Notes: a model not told the origin generated them from the sequence alone. A DNA stretch of 7,349 nt from Prevotella sp. CAG:755 (GCA_000431275.1 HF989216.1:30241-37589); one strand, 5' to 3'. Positions 1 through 5,063 are shown, numbered from the stretch's first letter. Made by a program: numbers and translations.

Positions 1-5
1 GACAA

Positions 6-113
6 CCTCTTTCCTACTATGGCATATCCGAAAGGAATGTCCGCTTTTGAAGCCTAAACTCTCGTTTAGACAATCGGCAAGCGGACAACCCTTTCATGGC
101 TATGCGAGAGAGG
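6..113 (+). other. Candidate structured-RNA hairpin, unit 1
   Basis: A long interrupted inverted repeat. From outside in: CCTCTTTC (6-13) pairs with GAGAGAGG (106-113) with one U-G pair; GCATA (22-26) with TATGC (101-105); GAAAGG (30-35) with CCTTTC (90-95); a 2x2 internal loop (AA/AC); TGTCCGCTT (38-46) with AAGCGGACA (79-87); and an apical CTAAAC/GTTTAG stem (54-59/64-69). The order of a purine-rich lower stem, a small internal loop and then a TGTCCG stem recurs in three later units. I recognise no named RNA family. The pairing is seen directly; the RNA role is inferred. A DNA-level role, such as a protein-binding or single-strand hairpin, is also possible. Confidence 0.4.
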
Positions 114-187
114 TACTTTTACGGGGTCTTGCCGCTTATTCTTTTTTGTAGTTCCTCTTGTCGCAAGTGAAACCGTGCTGATGATTC

Positions 188-206
188 ACCCTTACATGGT
201 AAGGGT
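188..206 (+). other. Small perfect hairpin between units 1 and 2
   Basis: ACCCTTAC (188-195) and GTAAGGGT (199-206) form a perfect 8-bp stem with a 3-base ATG loop. There is no T-tract after it, so it is not a simple terminator. It lies in the linker between the first two large hairpins and may be part of the same folded region. Confidence 0.4.
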
Positions 207-230
207 CGGCCATCGGCACTGGCGGCATGG

Positions 231-297
231 CAGAAAGAAAGTCCGCATATCCGCATCAAACCGAGGGTTTGACGATGGATGTGCGGATTCTCTTTCT
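231..297 (+). other. Candidate structured-RNA hairpin, unit 2
   Basis: AGAAAGA (232-238) pairs with TCTTTCT (291-297). After a 3x3 internal loop (AAG/TTC), 242-252 pairs with 277-287 over 11 bp with one U-G pair. A small asymmetric internal loop follows, then TCAAACC (256-262) pairs with GGTTTGA (266-272) around a GAG loop. The design matches units 1, 3 and 4: a purine-rich lower stem, an internal loop, then a stem starting TCCG. The sequence is too diverged to call it a copy by eye. Confidence 0.4.
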
Positions 298-324
298 TAC
301 GGCACAACCGCCTTTACCACTTGC

Positions 325-515
325 GCCTTTTGTTTCTTGTTGAAAGCGGAACTGGGATAGGTACAGCCAACCACTTGCCACTCACGAGTGAGCCACAAAA
401 GGTTGTCCGTACAGCCGAAGCCTGAGAAGAATGTCCGTATGTGTCTGTCCGAGCAAGTCGGATAGGCATATACGGACACACTTCTTTTGTGGGGCTTCGG
501 CTTTTCACGCTTTCA
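325..515. repeat. Direct repeat, copy A (about 190 bp)
   Basis: This copy matches 531-720 with a main offset of 205 bases. The stretch 414-475 is identical to 619-680 (62 of 62 bases). The flanking 339-413 differs from its partner at about eight positions, and short indels occur near the left end and at the G-run around 491-494. The perfect core coincides with the hairpin of unit 3. The repeats lie next to each other with only about 15 bases between them, so a local tandem duplication is the simplest origin. They are far too long and too few for a CRISPR array. Confidence 0.9.
415..500 (+). other. Candidate structured-RNA hairpin, unit 3
   Basis: CCGAAGCC (415-422) pairs with GGCTTCGG (493-500) and AGAAG (425-429) with CTTCT (481-485). 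After a 2x2 internal loop, 432-452 pairs with 458-478 over 21 bp around a GCAAG loop. The only non-Watson-Crick pairs in the 21-bp stem are three G-T oppositions, which are G-U pairs in plus-strand RNA but C-A mismatches in minus-strand RNA. Outside the hairpin, CCACAAAAG (393-401) is complementary to CTTTTGTGG (484-492), which lies inside the outer stem. This allows an alternative fold or a pseudoknot. No known family recognised. Confidence 0.5.
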
Positions 516-530
516 TGCTGTTCCCTCCGT

Positions 531-720
531 GCCTTTTCTTTTTGTTGAAAGCGGAACAGGGATAGGTACAGCCAACCACTTGCCGCTCACGGGTAAGCCA
601 CAAAAGATTGTCTGCACCGCCGAAGCCTGAGAAGAATGTCCGTATGTGTCTGTCCGAGCAAGTCGGATAGGCATATACGGGCATACTTCTTTTGTGGGCT
701 TCGGCTTGTTCACGCTTTCA
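531..720. repeat. Direct repeat, copy B (about 190 bp)
   Basis: Second copy of the repeat at 325-515. Differences cluster in the left half and in the right arm of the hairpin (681 and 684), while the 62-bp core is unchanged. Both copies end at the shared CACGCTTTCA, after which the sequences diverge. Confidence 0.9.
620..704 (+). other. Candidate structured-RNA hairpin, unit 4
   Basis: Paralogous to unit 3. CCGAAGC (620-626) pairs with GCTTCGG (698-704), AGAAG (630-634) with CTTCT (686-690), and 637-657 with 663-683 over 21 bp around GCAAG. Relative to unit 3 the right arm has G instead of A at 681. This converts a U-A pair to U-G and keeps the stem intact in plus-strand RNA. CCACAAAAG (598-606) can again pair with CTTTTGTGG (689-697), so the alternative pairing is kept in both copies. 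Confidence 0.5.
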
Positions 721-864
721 AGTGAGTCTCCAAGTTAGAGGGCGTTTTCTTATCTCATGCAGTTCCGCATTTTGGAGATGTTCCATTCAATCTGCCTCTT
801 GTTACGCTTACCTCCATTTTGCGACTTCCAGACGACGCATCAGGTGGTCATTCTCGTTCGGCTG

Positions 865-872
865 CAAAGGTA
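865..872 (-). promoter_or_regulatory. Possible Bacteroides -7 box, minus strand
   Basis: Read on the minus strand this is TACCTTTG, a full match to the Bacteroidota -7 consensus TAnnTTTG. The nearest TTG that could serve as -33 is at 897-895, 22 bases upstream, which is longer than I expect for this promoter class. If active it would transcribe leftward through the repeat region at 1-720. A match to a six-base consensus is weak evidence on its own. Confidence 0.2.
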
Positions 873-877
873 ACTCC

Positions 878-979
878 GGGATTTGCCGGAAAAGCAAGGT
901 CAAGCCTCCTGTTTTGCGAGAAAAATCTCCAGCCCTACGGGTAGTATTTTTCCCGAAAAACCTTGCATTTCCGAATCCC
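878..979. other. Long imperfect hairpin upstream of the operon
   Basis: Nested complementary arms: GGGATT (878-883) with AATCCC (974-979), CGGAAA (887-892) with TTTCCG (968-973), GCAAGGT (894-900) with ACCTTGC (960-966), then GAAAAAT (920-926) with ATTTTTC (946-952), and a small CCC/GGG tip (933-935/939-941). The symmetric A/A mismatch at 893/967 separates two perfect arms. From memory, closely similar sequence recurs near accessory genes of Bacteroides mobile elements, but I cannot name it. It may be a structured leader, a binding site or a small inverted-repeat remnant. Confidence 0.55.
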
Positions 980-1130
980 TTCCTTGATGGGGCAACCGAA
1001 ACGAAAACGACCGATGCGACAGGAAGACGCATAAAAAAAATGTCGGATAACCGAGAGGCAGATAAGAAGTTTTGAAACTCAACTCCCTCAGCTCTTGGAT
1101 CCGCATATAAAAATTAAAAACAGAACGGAT

Positions 1131-1478
1131 ATGACAACAACAATGGCAACAAAATTCGTCGAATGGGAAGTTCCAGAACTGGACACCCTGCAAGACAGCA
1201 AGGTTTACAGACTCCGCAACAAACTCAACAACGGAGGCAAGATGAACCGAGAGGAGAAGGATTGGCTCACGCACCATGTGAACTTCAACACCTACTTCAC
1301 GACCGCAGTACCCCTCATGGGGTGGAAATTCGACTTCTCCGATGTGCTCCGACCCTACCTTGTATGCCAATACGGAAGGTGGAGCGAGTATCAGGCAGCG
1401 GACAAGACGGCACTGAGAAACGTGATTTACGGCAGGATAGACAACATCGTGGAACTTCAAAACGGCAACAGACAATGA
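1131..1478 (+). CDS. Conserved hypothetical protein of Bacteroidota conjugative elements
   Basis: A 115-residue protein, first gene of the plus-strand accessory operon. I chose the ATG at 1131. A TTG at 1095 and an ATG at 1143 are in frame, but the TTG is a rare start and would add residues read from the AT-rich upstream sequence. It has no signal peptide or membrane segment. It is soluble, mixed-charge and fairly aromatic (FVEWEVPEL near the start, VPLMGWKFDFSDVLRPY in the middle). I recognise it only as a protein commonly seen beside PcfJ-like genes in such elements; its function is unknown. Its TGA overlaps the ATG of the next gene (ATGA, 1475-1478), which points to translational coupling. 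Confidence 0.8.
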   Translation: MTTTMATKFVEWEVPELDTLQDSKVYRLRNKLNNGGKMNREEKDWLTHHVNFNTYFTTAVPLMGWKFDFSDVLRPYLVCQYGRWSEYQAADKTALRNVIYGRIDNIVELQNGNRQ

Positions 1479-1690
1479 CAGCAGCAATGGACATCAAACA
1501 GACGGCACACTACATGGCGGTGGCGATATGCACCCTCATTGTACAGGCGTTCCTTTGGCTCATCAGCATCCTTTGGAGCGTCATCAGAGAGATTGTGAAC
1601 GGAGTGTTCCGAGTAGTGGTAAGCGTGATAGTGCTCATGCTCTCCCTCATCACCTTCTTCGGACTTCTCCTTTGGTTACTCACCCTTTAA
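1475..1690 (+). CDS. Small two-helix membrane protein
   Basis: A 71-residue protein of unknown function whose ATG overlaps the stop of the upstream gene; an alternative ATG lies at 1487. After a short polar N-terminus, residues about 13-37 and 44-71 form two strongly hydrophobic stretches separated by a short charged turn (IREIVNG). This predicts a helical hairpin in the inner membrane with almost nothing outside it. The reading frame is also open upstream to about 1163, but there it only shadows the previous gene, so the longer version is not real. In this position it could anchor or signal for the operon's other small proteins, which is inference only. Confidence 0.75.
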   Translation: MTAAMDIKQTAHYMAVAICTLIVQAFLWLISILWSVIREIVNGVFRVVVSVIVLMLSLITFFGLLLWLLTL

Positions 1691-1702
1691 CACCCTACGG
1701 CA

Positions 1703-1924
1703 ATGGCAAAGAGAACAAGCAAGACGGCAGTGCAGCAATGCAGGTATTACGAGGTGGACAACATCTTCGAGTACATGGTGGAAACCTACATCAACGGCAA
1801 CCACAGCACGTTCAGCGAATTGTACCACGAACTGAACAAGGAGGCACGGAAGGACTTCGTGGAGTTCCTTTTCAACGAAGTCAATCCGCAGTACCACAGA
1901 GAGATTATCAAGCGAATATTATAA
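1703..1924 (+). CDS. Hypothetical small acidic protein
   Basis: A 73-residue soluble protein starting with ATG 12 bases after the previous stop. The first ten residues are basic (MAKRTSKTAV). The remainder is helical and acidic, with an aromatic core (YYEVDNIFEYMVETY) and a second half rich in Glu, Phe and His. It has no transmembrane segment, Cys cluster or recognised domain. Tight spacing and like codon use place it in the same operon. I do not recognise a function. Confidence 0.75.
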   Translation: MAKRTSKTAVQQCRYYEVDNIFEYMVETYINGNHSTFSELYHELNKEARKDFVEFLFNEVNPQYHREIIKRIL

Positions 1925-1945
1925 CCCCTATAAACTGACAGCGAT

Positions 1946-2194
1946 ATGAACAGAACAACAGAGAAGATACCCACATGGAGTTTGTGCTACCTCATCAACG
2001 GCGATGCAACAGCACTGACAGACGAGGAAATCCGAATGGTGGACGAGTGGGTCAGCCAATGGCAGGTGGAAATCGTTTCGCCCCTCATGGACGAGGACGG
2101 CAATACGCACCCCTATTTCAGCCACTATCCCCTCATCGGACTTCCCACCGAGGTGGAGGACTGCGAGATACTTTACAAGAACGACAACCTATAA
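1946..2194 (+). CDS. Hypothetical protein, IPTWSLCYLINGD type
   Basis: An 82-residue acidic protein of unknown function. The N-terminal block IPTWSLCYLINGDATALTDE is characteristic of a small uncharacterised family of Bacteroidota proteins. I associate that family with the label DUF6926, but the number is from memory and should be checked. A conserved-looking DEEIRMVDEW segment follows, and the C-terminus is rich in Pro, His and acidic residues. It is soluble, with no signal peptide. It lies 21 bases after the preceding gene and 13 before the PcfK-like gene, so it is co-transcribed with them. Confidence 0.75.
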   Translation: MNRTTEKIPTWSLCYLINGDATALTDEEIRMVDEWVSQWQVEIVSPLMDEDGNTHPYFSHYPLIGLPTEVEDCEILYKNDNL

Positions 2195-2207
2195 AACAGC
2201 AAGCGAC

Positions 2208-2630
2208 ATGAAAGGAACAGACCATTTCAAGAGAACGATACAGATGTACTTGGAGCAGCGTGCAGCGGAGGACGAACTCTTCGCCAAGAACTACCGCAAC
2301 CCTGCCAAGAACATCGACGACTGCGTGACCTACATTCTGAACTATGTGCAGAAGAGCGGCTGCAACGGCTTTTCGGACGGAGAGATTTACGGACAAGCCG
2401 TACACTACTATGACGAGAACGAGATAGAGGTAGGCAAGCCCCTGCAATGTCAGATAGCGGTGAACCACGTAGTGGAACTTACCGCAGAGGAAAAAGCGGA
2501 AGCACGTCAAAAGGCAATCCGCCAATACCAAGACGAGGAACTGCGCAAGATGCAGAACCGACAGAGAGCAAGGGCAGCCAAGCCAAAGACTACCGAAGTA
2601 CAACCCTCCTTATTCGATTTTGAAGTATGA
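2208..2630 (+). CDS. PcfK-like protein
   Basis: A 140-residue protein matching the PcfK-like family in length, composition and position directly before a PcfJ-like gene. PcfK is named after a gene of the enterococcal conjugative plasmid pCF10; its biochemical role is not established. Residues 1-80 are mixed and probably globular, about 90-125 form a highly charged helix rich in Glu, Arg, Lys and Gln, and the protein ends QPSLFDFEV. QPSLF (132-136) fits the QxxLF pattern by which replication proteins bind the sliding clamp DnaN, and a C-terminal tail is a usual place for such a peptide. The stop overlaps the next start (ATGA, 2627-2630), so the two proteins are probably made in a fixed ratio. 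Confidence 0.85.
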   Translation: MKGTDHFKRTIQMYLEQRAAEDELFAKNYRNPAKNIDDCVTYILNYVQKSGCNGFSDGEIYGQAVHYYDENEIEVGKPLQCQIAVNHVVELTAEEKAEARQKAIRQYQDEELRKMQNRQRARAAKPKTTEVQPSLFDFEV

Positions 2631-3892
2631 GACCGAGAAACAAGTTTGAGAAAGCGGTGCTTGCCGAGAGCAGGCACCTGCACCCCATCAGCAAGCGACA
2701 ACTGAAATGGGCGTTCCGTGAGTGCGTGGACCACTATGCCTACCGGCAACCCAAAGGACGCACCACCTGCATGGACTGTGGACACACATGGCAGACAGAC
2801 GGCACAGCACGCACCTGCACCTGCCCCCACTGCAAGGCACGTCTGCAGGTGAAGAACACCTTGGAGCGCAAGTTGCAGCAGAAGCAGTATTTCACCCTAC
2901 TCACCACCTGCGGAGAGTATCAAGTGCTGCGCATGTACCTCCTCATCGTGGAAATGGAGAAAGGCTGCAAGGCTACTCCCACTGCCCTTGAGATAGGCGG
3001 TTATTGGTGGAACAAGCAGGGCAAGCGCACCATCGTAGCCATACAGCGCACGTTGGGCAGATACATTGACACCTTCACCTTTGCCTCACCCATGGCAATC
3101 CGTGACGACAACCTTGCCTACCAGCATATCGCCCACATGCCCCTCTGCCCCGAATACAAGGCTTTGGACGAGCTGCGCAGGAACGGCTTCCGTGGCGACT
3201 TCCACGACATCGTACCCACGAAACTCATCCCTGCACTCTTGTCCGACAGCCGTGCGGAAACGCTGATAAAGGCAGGGCAATACTCCATGCTGCGCCACTA
3301 TCTCAACTCCTCCTGCAACATCGAAAACTATTGGGCATCCGTGAAAATCTGCATCCGCAACGGCTACACCATTCCCGACGGCTCTCTATGGTGCGACACG
3401 ATAGACCTCCTGCGCCACTTCGGCAAGGACATACGTCAGCCGAAATACGTCTGCCCGACCGACCTCAAAGCCCTCCACGACAAGTTGGCAGCGAAAAGGC
3501 AGGAGCAGTTGCAGCGAGAGCGGACAGCGGAGGAACGAGAGCAGGCTATCAAGGACGAGAAGAAGTTCCTCAAAGAGAAAGGCATGTTCTTCGGACTTGT
3601 GTTTGCCGATGAACTCATTTCCGTCAAGGTGATAGAGAGCGTAGAGGAAATGATATTGGAGGGCAAGGCGATGCACCACTGCGTAGGCACATACTACAAG
3701 CGAGCTGACTCCCTCATACTTTCAGCCACCATTGACGGCAGGCGCATCGAGACGATAGAGGTGTCGCTGAAGACCCTCCAAGTGGTTCAGAGCCGAGGAG
3801 CGTGCAATGCCAACACCGAGTATCACGACCGCATCATCAATCTTGTAAACAACAACATCAACCTTATCCGTCAGCGGATGAAGGCAGCGTAA
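2627..3892 (+). CDS. PcfJ-like protein with N-terminal zinc ribbon
   Basis: A 421-residue protein assigned to the PcfJ-like family. The N-terminus is basic, followed by a Cys pattern C48-x2-C51 and C64/C66-x2-C69 (CMDCG and CTCPHC), consistent with a zinc ribbon. The middle is globular and rich in aromatic and basic residues. Residues about 285-318 form a charged, probably coiled helix. The C-terminal block contains the family signature around H350-H351-C352-V353-G354 (MHHCVGTYY), then a beta-rich stretch ending in a helical tail. The family is linked to conjugative and mobilisable elements; its activity is not known to me. It is coupled to the PcfK-like gene by a 4-base overlap and is the largest product of the operon. 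Confidence 0.88.
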   Translation: MRPRNKFEKAVLAESRHLHPISKRQLKWAFRECVDHYAYRQPKGRTTCMDCGHTWQTDGTARTCTCPHCKARLQVKNTLERKLQQKQYFTLLTTCGEYQVLRMYLLIVEMEKGCKATPTALEIGGYWWNKQGKRTIVAIQRTLGRYIDTFTFASPMAIRDDNLAYQHIAHMPLCPEYKALDELRRNGFRGDFHDIVPTKLIPALLSDSRAETLIKAGQYSMLRHYLNSSCNIENYWASVKICIRNGYTIPDGSLWCDTIDLLRHFGKDIRQPKYVCPTDLKALHDKLAAKRQEQLQRERTAEEREQAIKDEKKFLKEKGMFFGLVFADELISVKVIESVEEMILEGKAMHHCVGTYYKRADSLILSATIDGRRIETIEVSLKTLQVVQSRGACNANTEYHDRIINLVNNNINLIRQRMKAA

Positions 3893-3919
3893 CGGACAAT
3901 CCAATAACAGCAAAGCAAT

Positions 3920-4177
3920 ATGGAAGTAAGATTTGAAAGTATGGTATTCTTTTGGGACGGACAAATTCCCGAAATGCTCCTCAACCTTGTCAACGTTCTC
4001 ACGTTGGCAAGGAACGAGGAGGAACTGAGACAGAGCGTAAAGACGTTTGCCGAGAAGCACGAACTTGACAAGTTCTTCGCTTACGGCTATGGCTCACACC
4101 ATTTCTACCTGCATCAACGCTACACGAGTAACCCCGAAATGGTGATGCAGAACAGAGTGCTTTCAGTACATTTCTAA
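3920..4177 (+). CDS. Hypothetical protein
   Basis: An 85-residue soluble protein starting 27 bases after the PcfJ-like gene. Residues 15-55 are predicted helical (leucine-rich LLNLVNVLTLARNEEELR, then an acidic/basic helix). The C-terminal third is aromatic and His-rich (FFAYGYGSHHFYLHQRY). No Cys, signal peptide or known domain is seen. Function unknown; position and spacing make it part of the accessory operon. Confidence 0.75.
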   Translation: MEVRFESMVFFWDGQIPEMLLNLVNVLTLARNEEELRQSVKTFAEKHELDKFFAYGYGSHHFYLHQRYTSNPEMVMQNRVLSVHF

Positions 4178-4195
4178 CAGATAAACAATGCGATT

Positions 4196-4417
4196 ATGAC
4201 GACACAAATGACCATCAACGGACTCAGTACCTGCCGCTGCGCAGGTACTGAGAAGTACGAGAGATTTCAATCGGGTATCGGCAGACGCAAGCGTACCCTT
4301 GTGCAATACGACTACCGCCACACGGACGGAGAACTATTCTCCTGCGTGAAGCCCACGTTGGACGAGTGCCGACAGAAACGTGACGAGTGGCTGAAAAGGA
4401 AGGAGAAGAGACTATGA
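4196..4417 (+). CDS. DUF3873 family protein
   Basis: A 73-residue basic protein that I assign to DUF3873, a small family described from Bacteroides. Family hallmarks seen here are an N-terminal NGLSTCRCAGTEKYE segment, a basic GIGRRKRTLVQYDYR segment, the DGELFSCV block and a C-terminal charged helix (DECRQKRDEWLKRK). It has four Cys in total (C13, C15, C50, C58), too scattered for an obvious zinc finger. Function unknown. A perfect 12-bp inverted repeat lies inside the first quarter of the coding sequence. The stop overlaps the next ATG (4414-4417), and AAGGAGAAGAG just upstream of that ATG would serve as its ribosome-binding site. Confidence 0.85.
   Translation: MTTQMTINGLSTCRCAGTEKYERFQSGIGRRKRTLVQYDYRHTDGELFSCVKPTLDECRQKRDEWLKRKEKRL
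4223..4252 (+). other. Perfect hairpin inside the DUF3873 gene
   Basis: CTCAGTACCTGC (4223-4234) and GCAGGTACTGAG (4241-4252) are perfect reverse complements, 12 bp, around a 6-base loop. The arms coincide exactly with codon boundaries (L-S-T-C ... A-G-T-E), 28 bases into the gene. A stem this strong so close to the start could slow translation or bind a regulator. The pairing is observed; the function is inferred. Confidence 0.6.
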
Positions 4418-4659
4418 GCGAAGCCTATCAAACACTGATTGTCAAGTTCAATGAGCCAATCACAACATTGGACGGAATGTTTGACGATGCCGAAGCATGG
4501 GGAGTTTCCACCTTGAAAGGGTGGATAGACAACTACGAGAGCAGCCGTTTCACCGCTATTGACAGCCACACGGCAGTCATCACGAGCGAGTACAACATGG
4601 AGTGTCTGAAAGAGTGGTTGGAGAAGTACACACCCATCACTGAGAGATTAGAGTATTGA
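4414..4659 (+). CDS. Hypothetical protein
   Basis: An 81-residue acidic protein. I take the ATG at 4414, coupled to the DUF3873 stop and preceded by a purine-rich AGGAGAAGAG. An in-frame GTG at 4387 would add nine residues but lies inside the upstream gene. The sequence is rich in Trp and acidic residues (MFDDAEAWGVSTLKGWIDNY, then CLKEWLEKYTPITERLEY) and looks like a small alpha/beta soluble protein. No recognised domain. The gene is followed by a strong hairpin (4673-4700) and then the last gene of the run. Confidence 0.75.
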   Translation: MSEAYQTLIVKFNEPITTLDGMFDDAEAWGVSTLKGWIDNYESSRFTAIDSHTAVITSEYNMECLKEWLEKYTPITERLEY

Positions 4660-4672
4660 GAAATTTACTTGC

Positions 4673-4700
4673 GTTTAGGCGGTGTCCGCACCGCCTAAAC
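4673..4700 (+). promoter_or_regulatory. Intergenic hairpin with TCCG tetraloop
   Basis: GTTTAGGCGGTG (4673-4684) and CACCGCCTAAAC (4689-4700) form a perfect 12-bp stem closed by TCCG, which fits the stable UNCG tetraloop class. No T-tract follows (CTAAAACCC), so it is a poor intrinsic terminator. It more likely protects the 3' end of the upstream message, or controls the next gene, whose ATG is 16 bases after the stem. Confidence 0.6.
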
Positions 4701-4716
4701 CTAAAACCCAAAGGCA

Positions 4717-5031
4717 ATGAATACGATAGCACGGACTATATTGGAGCAGATAGGCGGCAAGCGTTTTACCGTCATGACAGGCAGCAGGGACTATGTGGAT
4801 ATGGGGAACGGACTGCGCATGAGCCTTGCGAGGAACAAGACCAGTGCCAACCGCCTTGACATCATCTACGATGCAGGGACTGACCTCTACAATATGCGTT
4901 TCTACCGAAAGACGTTCAGTAAGAAGACCTTCGAGAGCAAGGCGAAAGACATCGAAATGCACGAAGGCATCTTCTTCGATATGTTGGAAGAGGTCTTTAC
5001 GCAAGTGACGGGACTCTATACACACTTTTGA
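4717..5031 (+). CDS. Conserved hypothetical protein
   Basis: A 104-residue soluble protein, probably the last gene of the main operon. The N-terminal half contains ILEQIGGKRFTVMTGSRDY and a following NGLRMSLARN block. I associate this pattern with a widespread small family found in phages and mobile elements, of unknown function. The rest alternates basic and aromatic residues (DLYNMRFYRKTFSKKTF) and ends in an acidic helix (FDMLEEVFTQVTGL). It has no membrane segment or Cys. A hairpin precedes the gene at 4673-4700, and the terminator-like hairpin at 5035-5063 starts 3 bases after its stop. Confidence 0.78.
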   Translation: MNTIARTILEQIGGKRFTVMTGSRDYVDMGNGLRMSLARNKTSANRLDIIYDAGTDLYNMRFYRKTFSKKTFESKAKDIEMHEGIFFDMLEEVFTQVTGLYTHF

Positions 5032-5034
5032 TAT

Positions 5035-5063
5035 GTGGGCGGCGCAAGCCGCCTACTTTCTTT
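5035..5063 (+). terminator. GNRA-loop terminator-like hairpin at operon end
   Basis: GTGGGCGGC (5035-5043) pairs with GCCGCCTAC (5048-5056), 9 bp including one G-U pair, around a GCAA tetraloop. TTTCTTT follows (5057-5063). The position 3 bases after the preceding stop, the GC-rich stem and the T-rich tail all fit an intrinsic terminator. The tail is interrupted by a C, so efficiency may be moderate. Confidence 0.7.

Larger units (their letters stand above)
721..1130. other. Intergenic region before the accessory operon
   Basis: No convincing gene is seen here. Open frames on either strand have no recognisable product. It contains TCTCCAA/TTGGAGA arms (727-733/772-778), the long hairpin at 878-979, a TACCTTTG box on the minus strand at 872-865, an A-run at 1033-1040, and a weak Bacteroides-type -7 match AAGTTTTG at 1067-1074 (consensus TAnnTTTG) without a clear -33 partner. 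The promoter of the operon starting at 1131 should lie here but I cannot place it firmly. Confidence 0.6.

Noticed and set aside
119..307. Minus-strand ORF of 62 residues over hairpin unit 2
   Set aside because: It has no recognised domain and overlaps a long inverted repeat. I treated it as a by-product of the structured region, though as with the repeat-copy ORFs it is not formally excluded.
6..704. Retron or other reverse-transcriptase-linked RNA
   Set aside because: No reverse transcriptase or other partner protein is encoded in the window, and the hairpins do not match the msr/msd layout I know.
325..720. CRISPR array
   Set aside because: There are only two long repeats of about 190 bp with about 15 bases between them and no cas genes. 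This is a tandem duplication.
692..1075. Plus-strand ORF of 127 residues through the intergenic region
   Set aside because: Composition is unlike a Bacteroidota protein, it spans a long hairpin and repeat end, and the start lies inside the repeat. Only its last 11 codons (from ATG 1040) are mentioned, as a weak leader candidate.
808..1487. Two minus-strand ORFs (808-1032 and 900-1487)
   Set aside because: The first crosses the 878-979 hairpin with no domain; the second is mostly antisense to the well-supported gene at 1131-1478.
1163..1690. Long plus-strand frame of 175 residues
   Set aside because: Its first two thirds shadow the 1131-1478 gene with Gln/Arg-rich low-complexity translation. 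Only the part from ATG 1475, with two hydrophobic helices, looks real.
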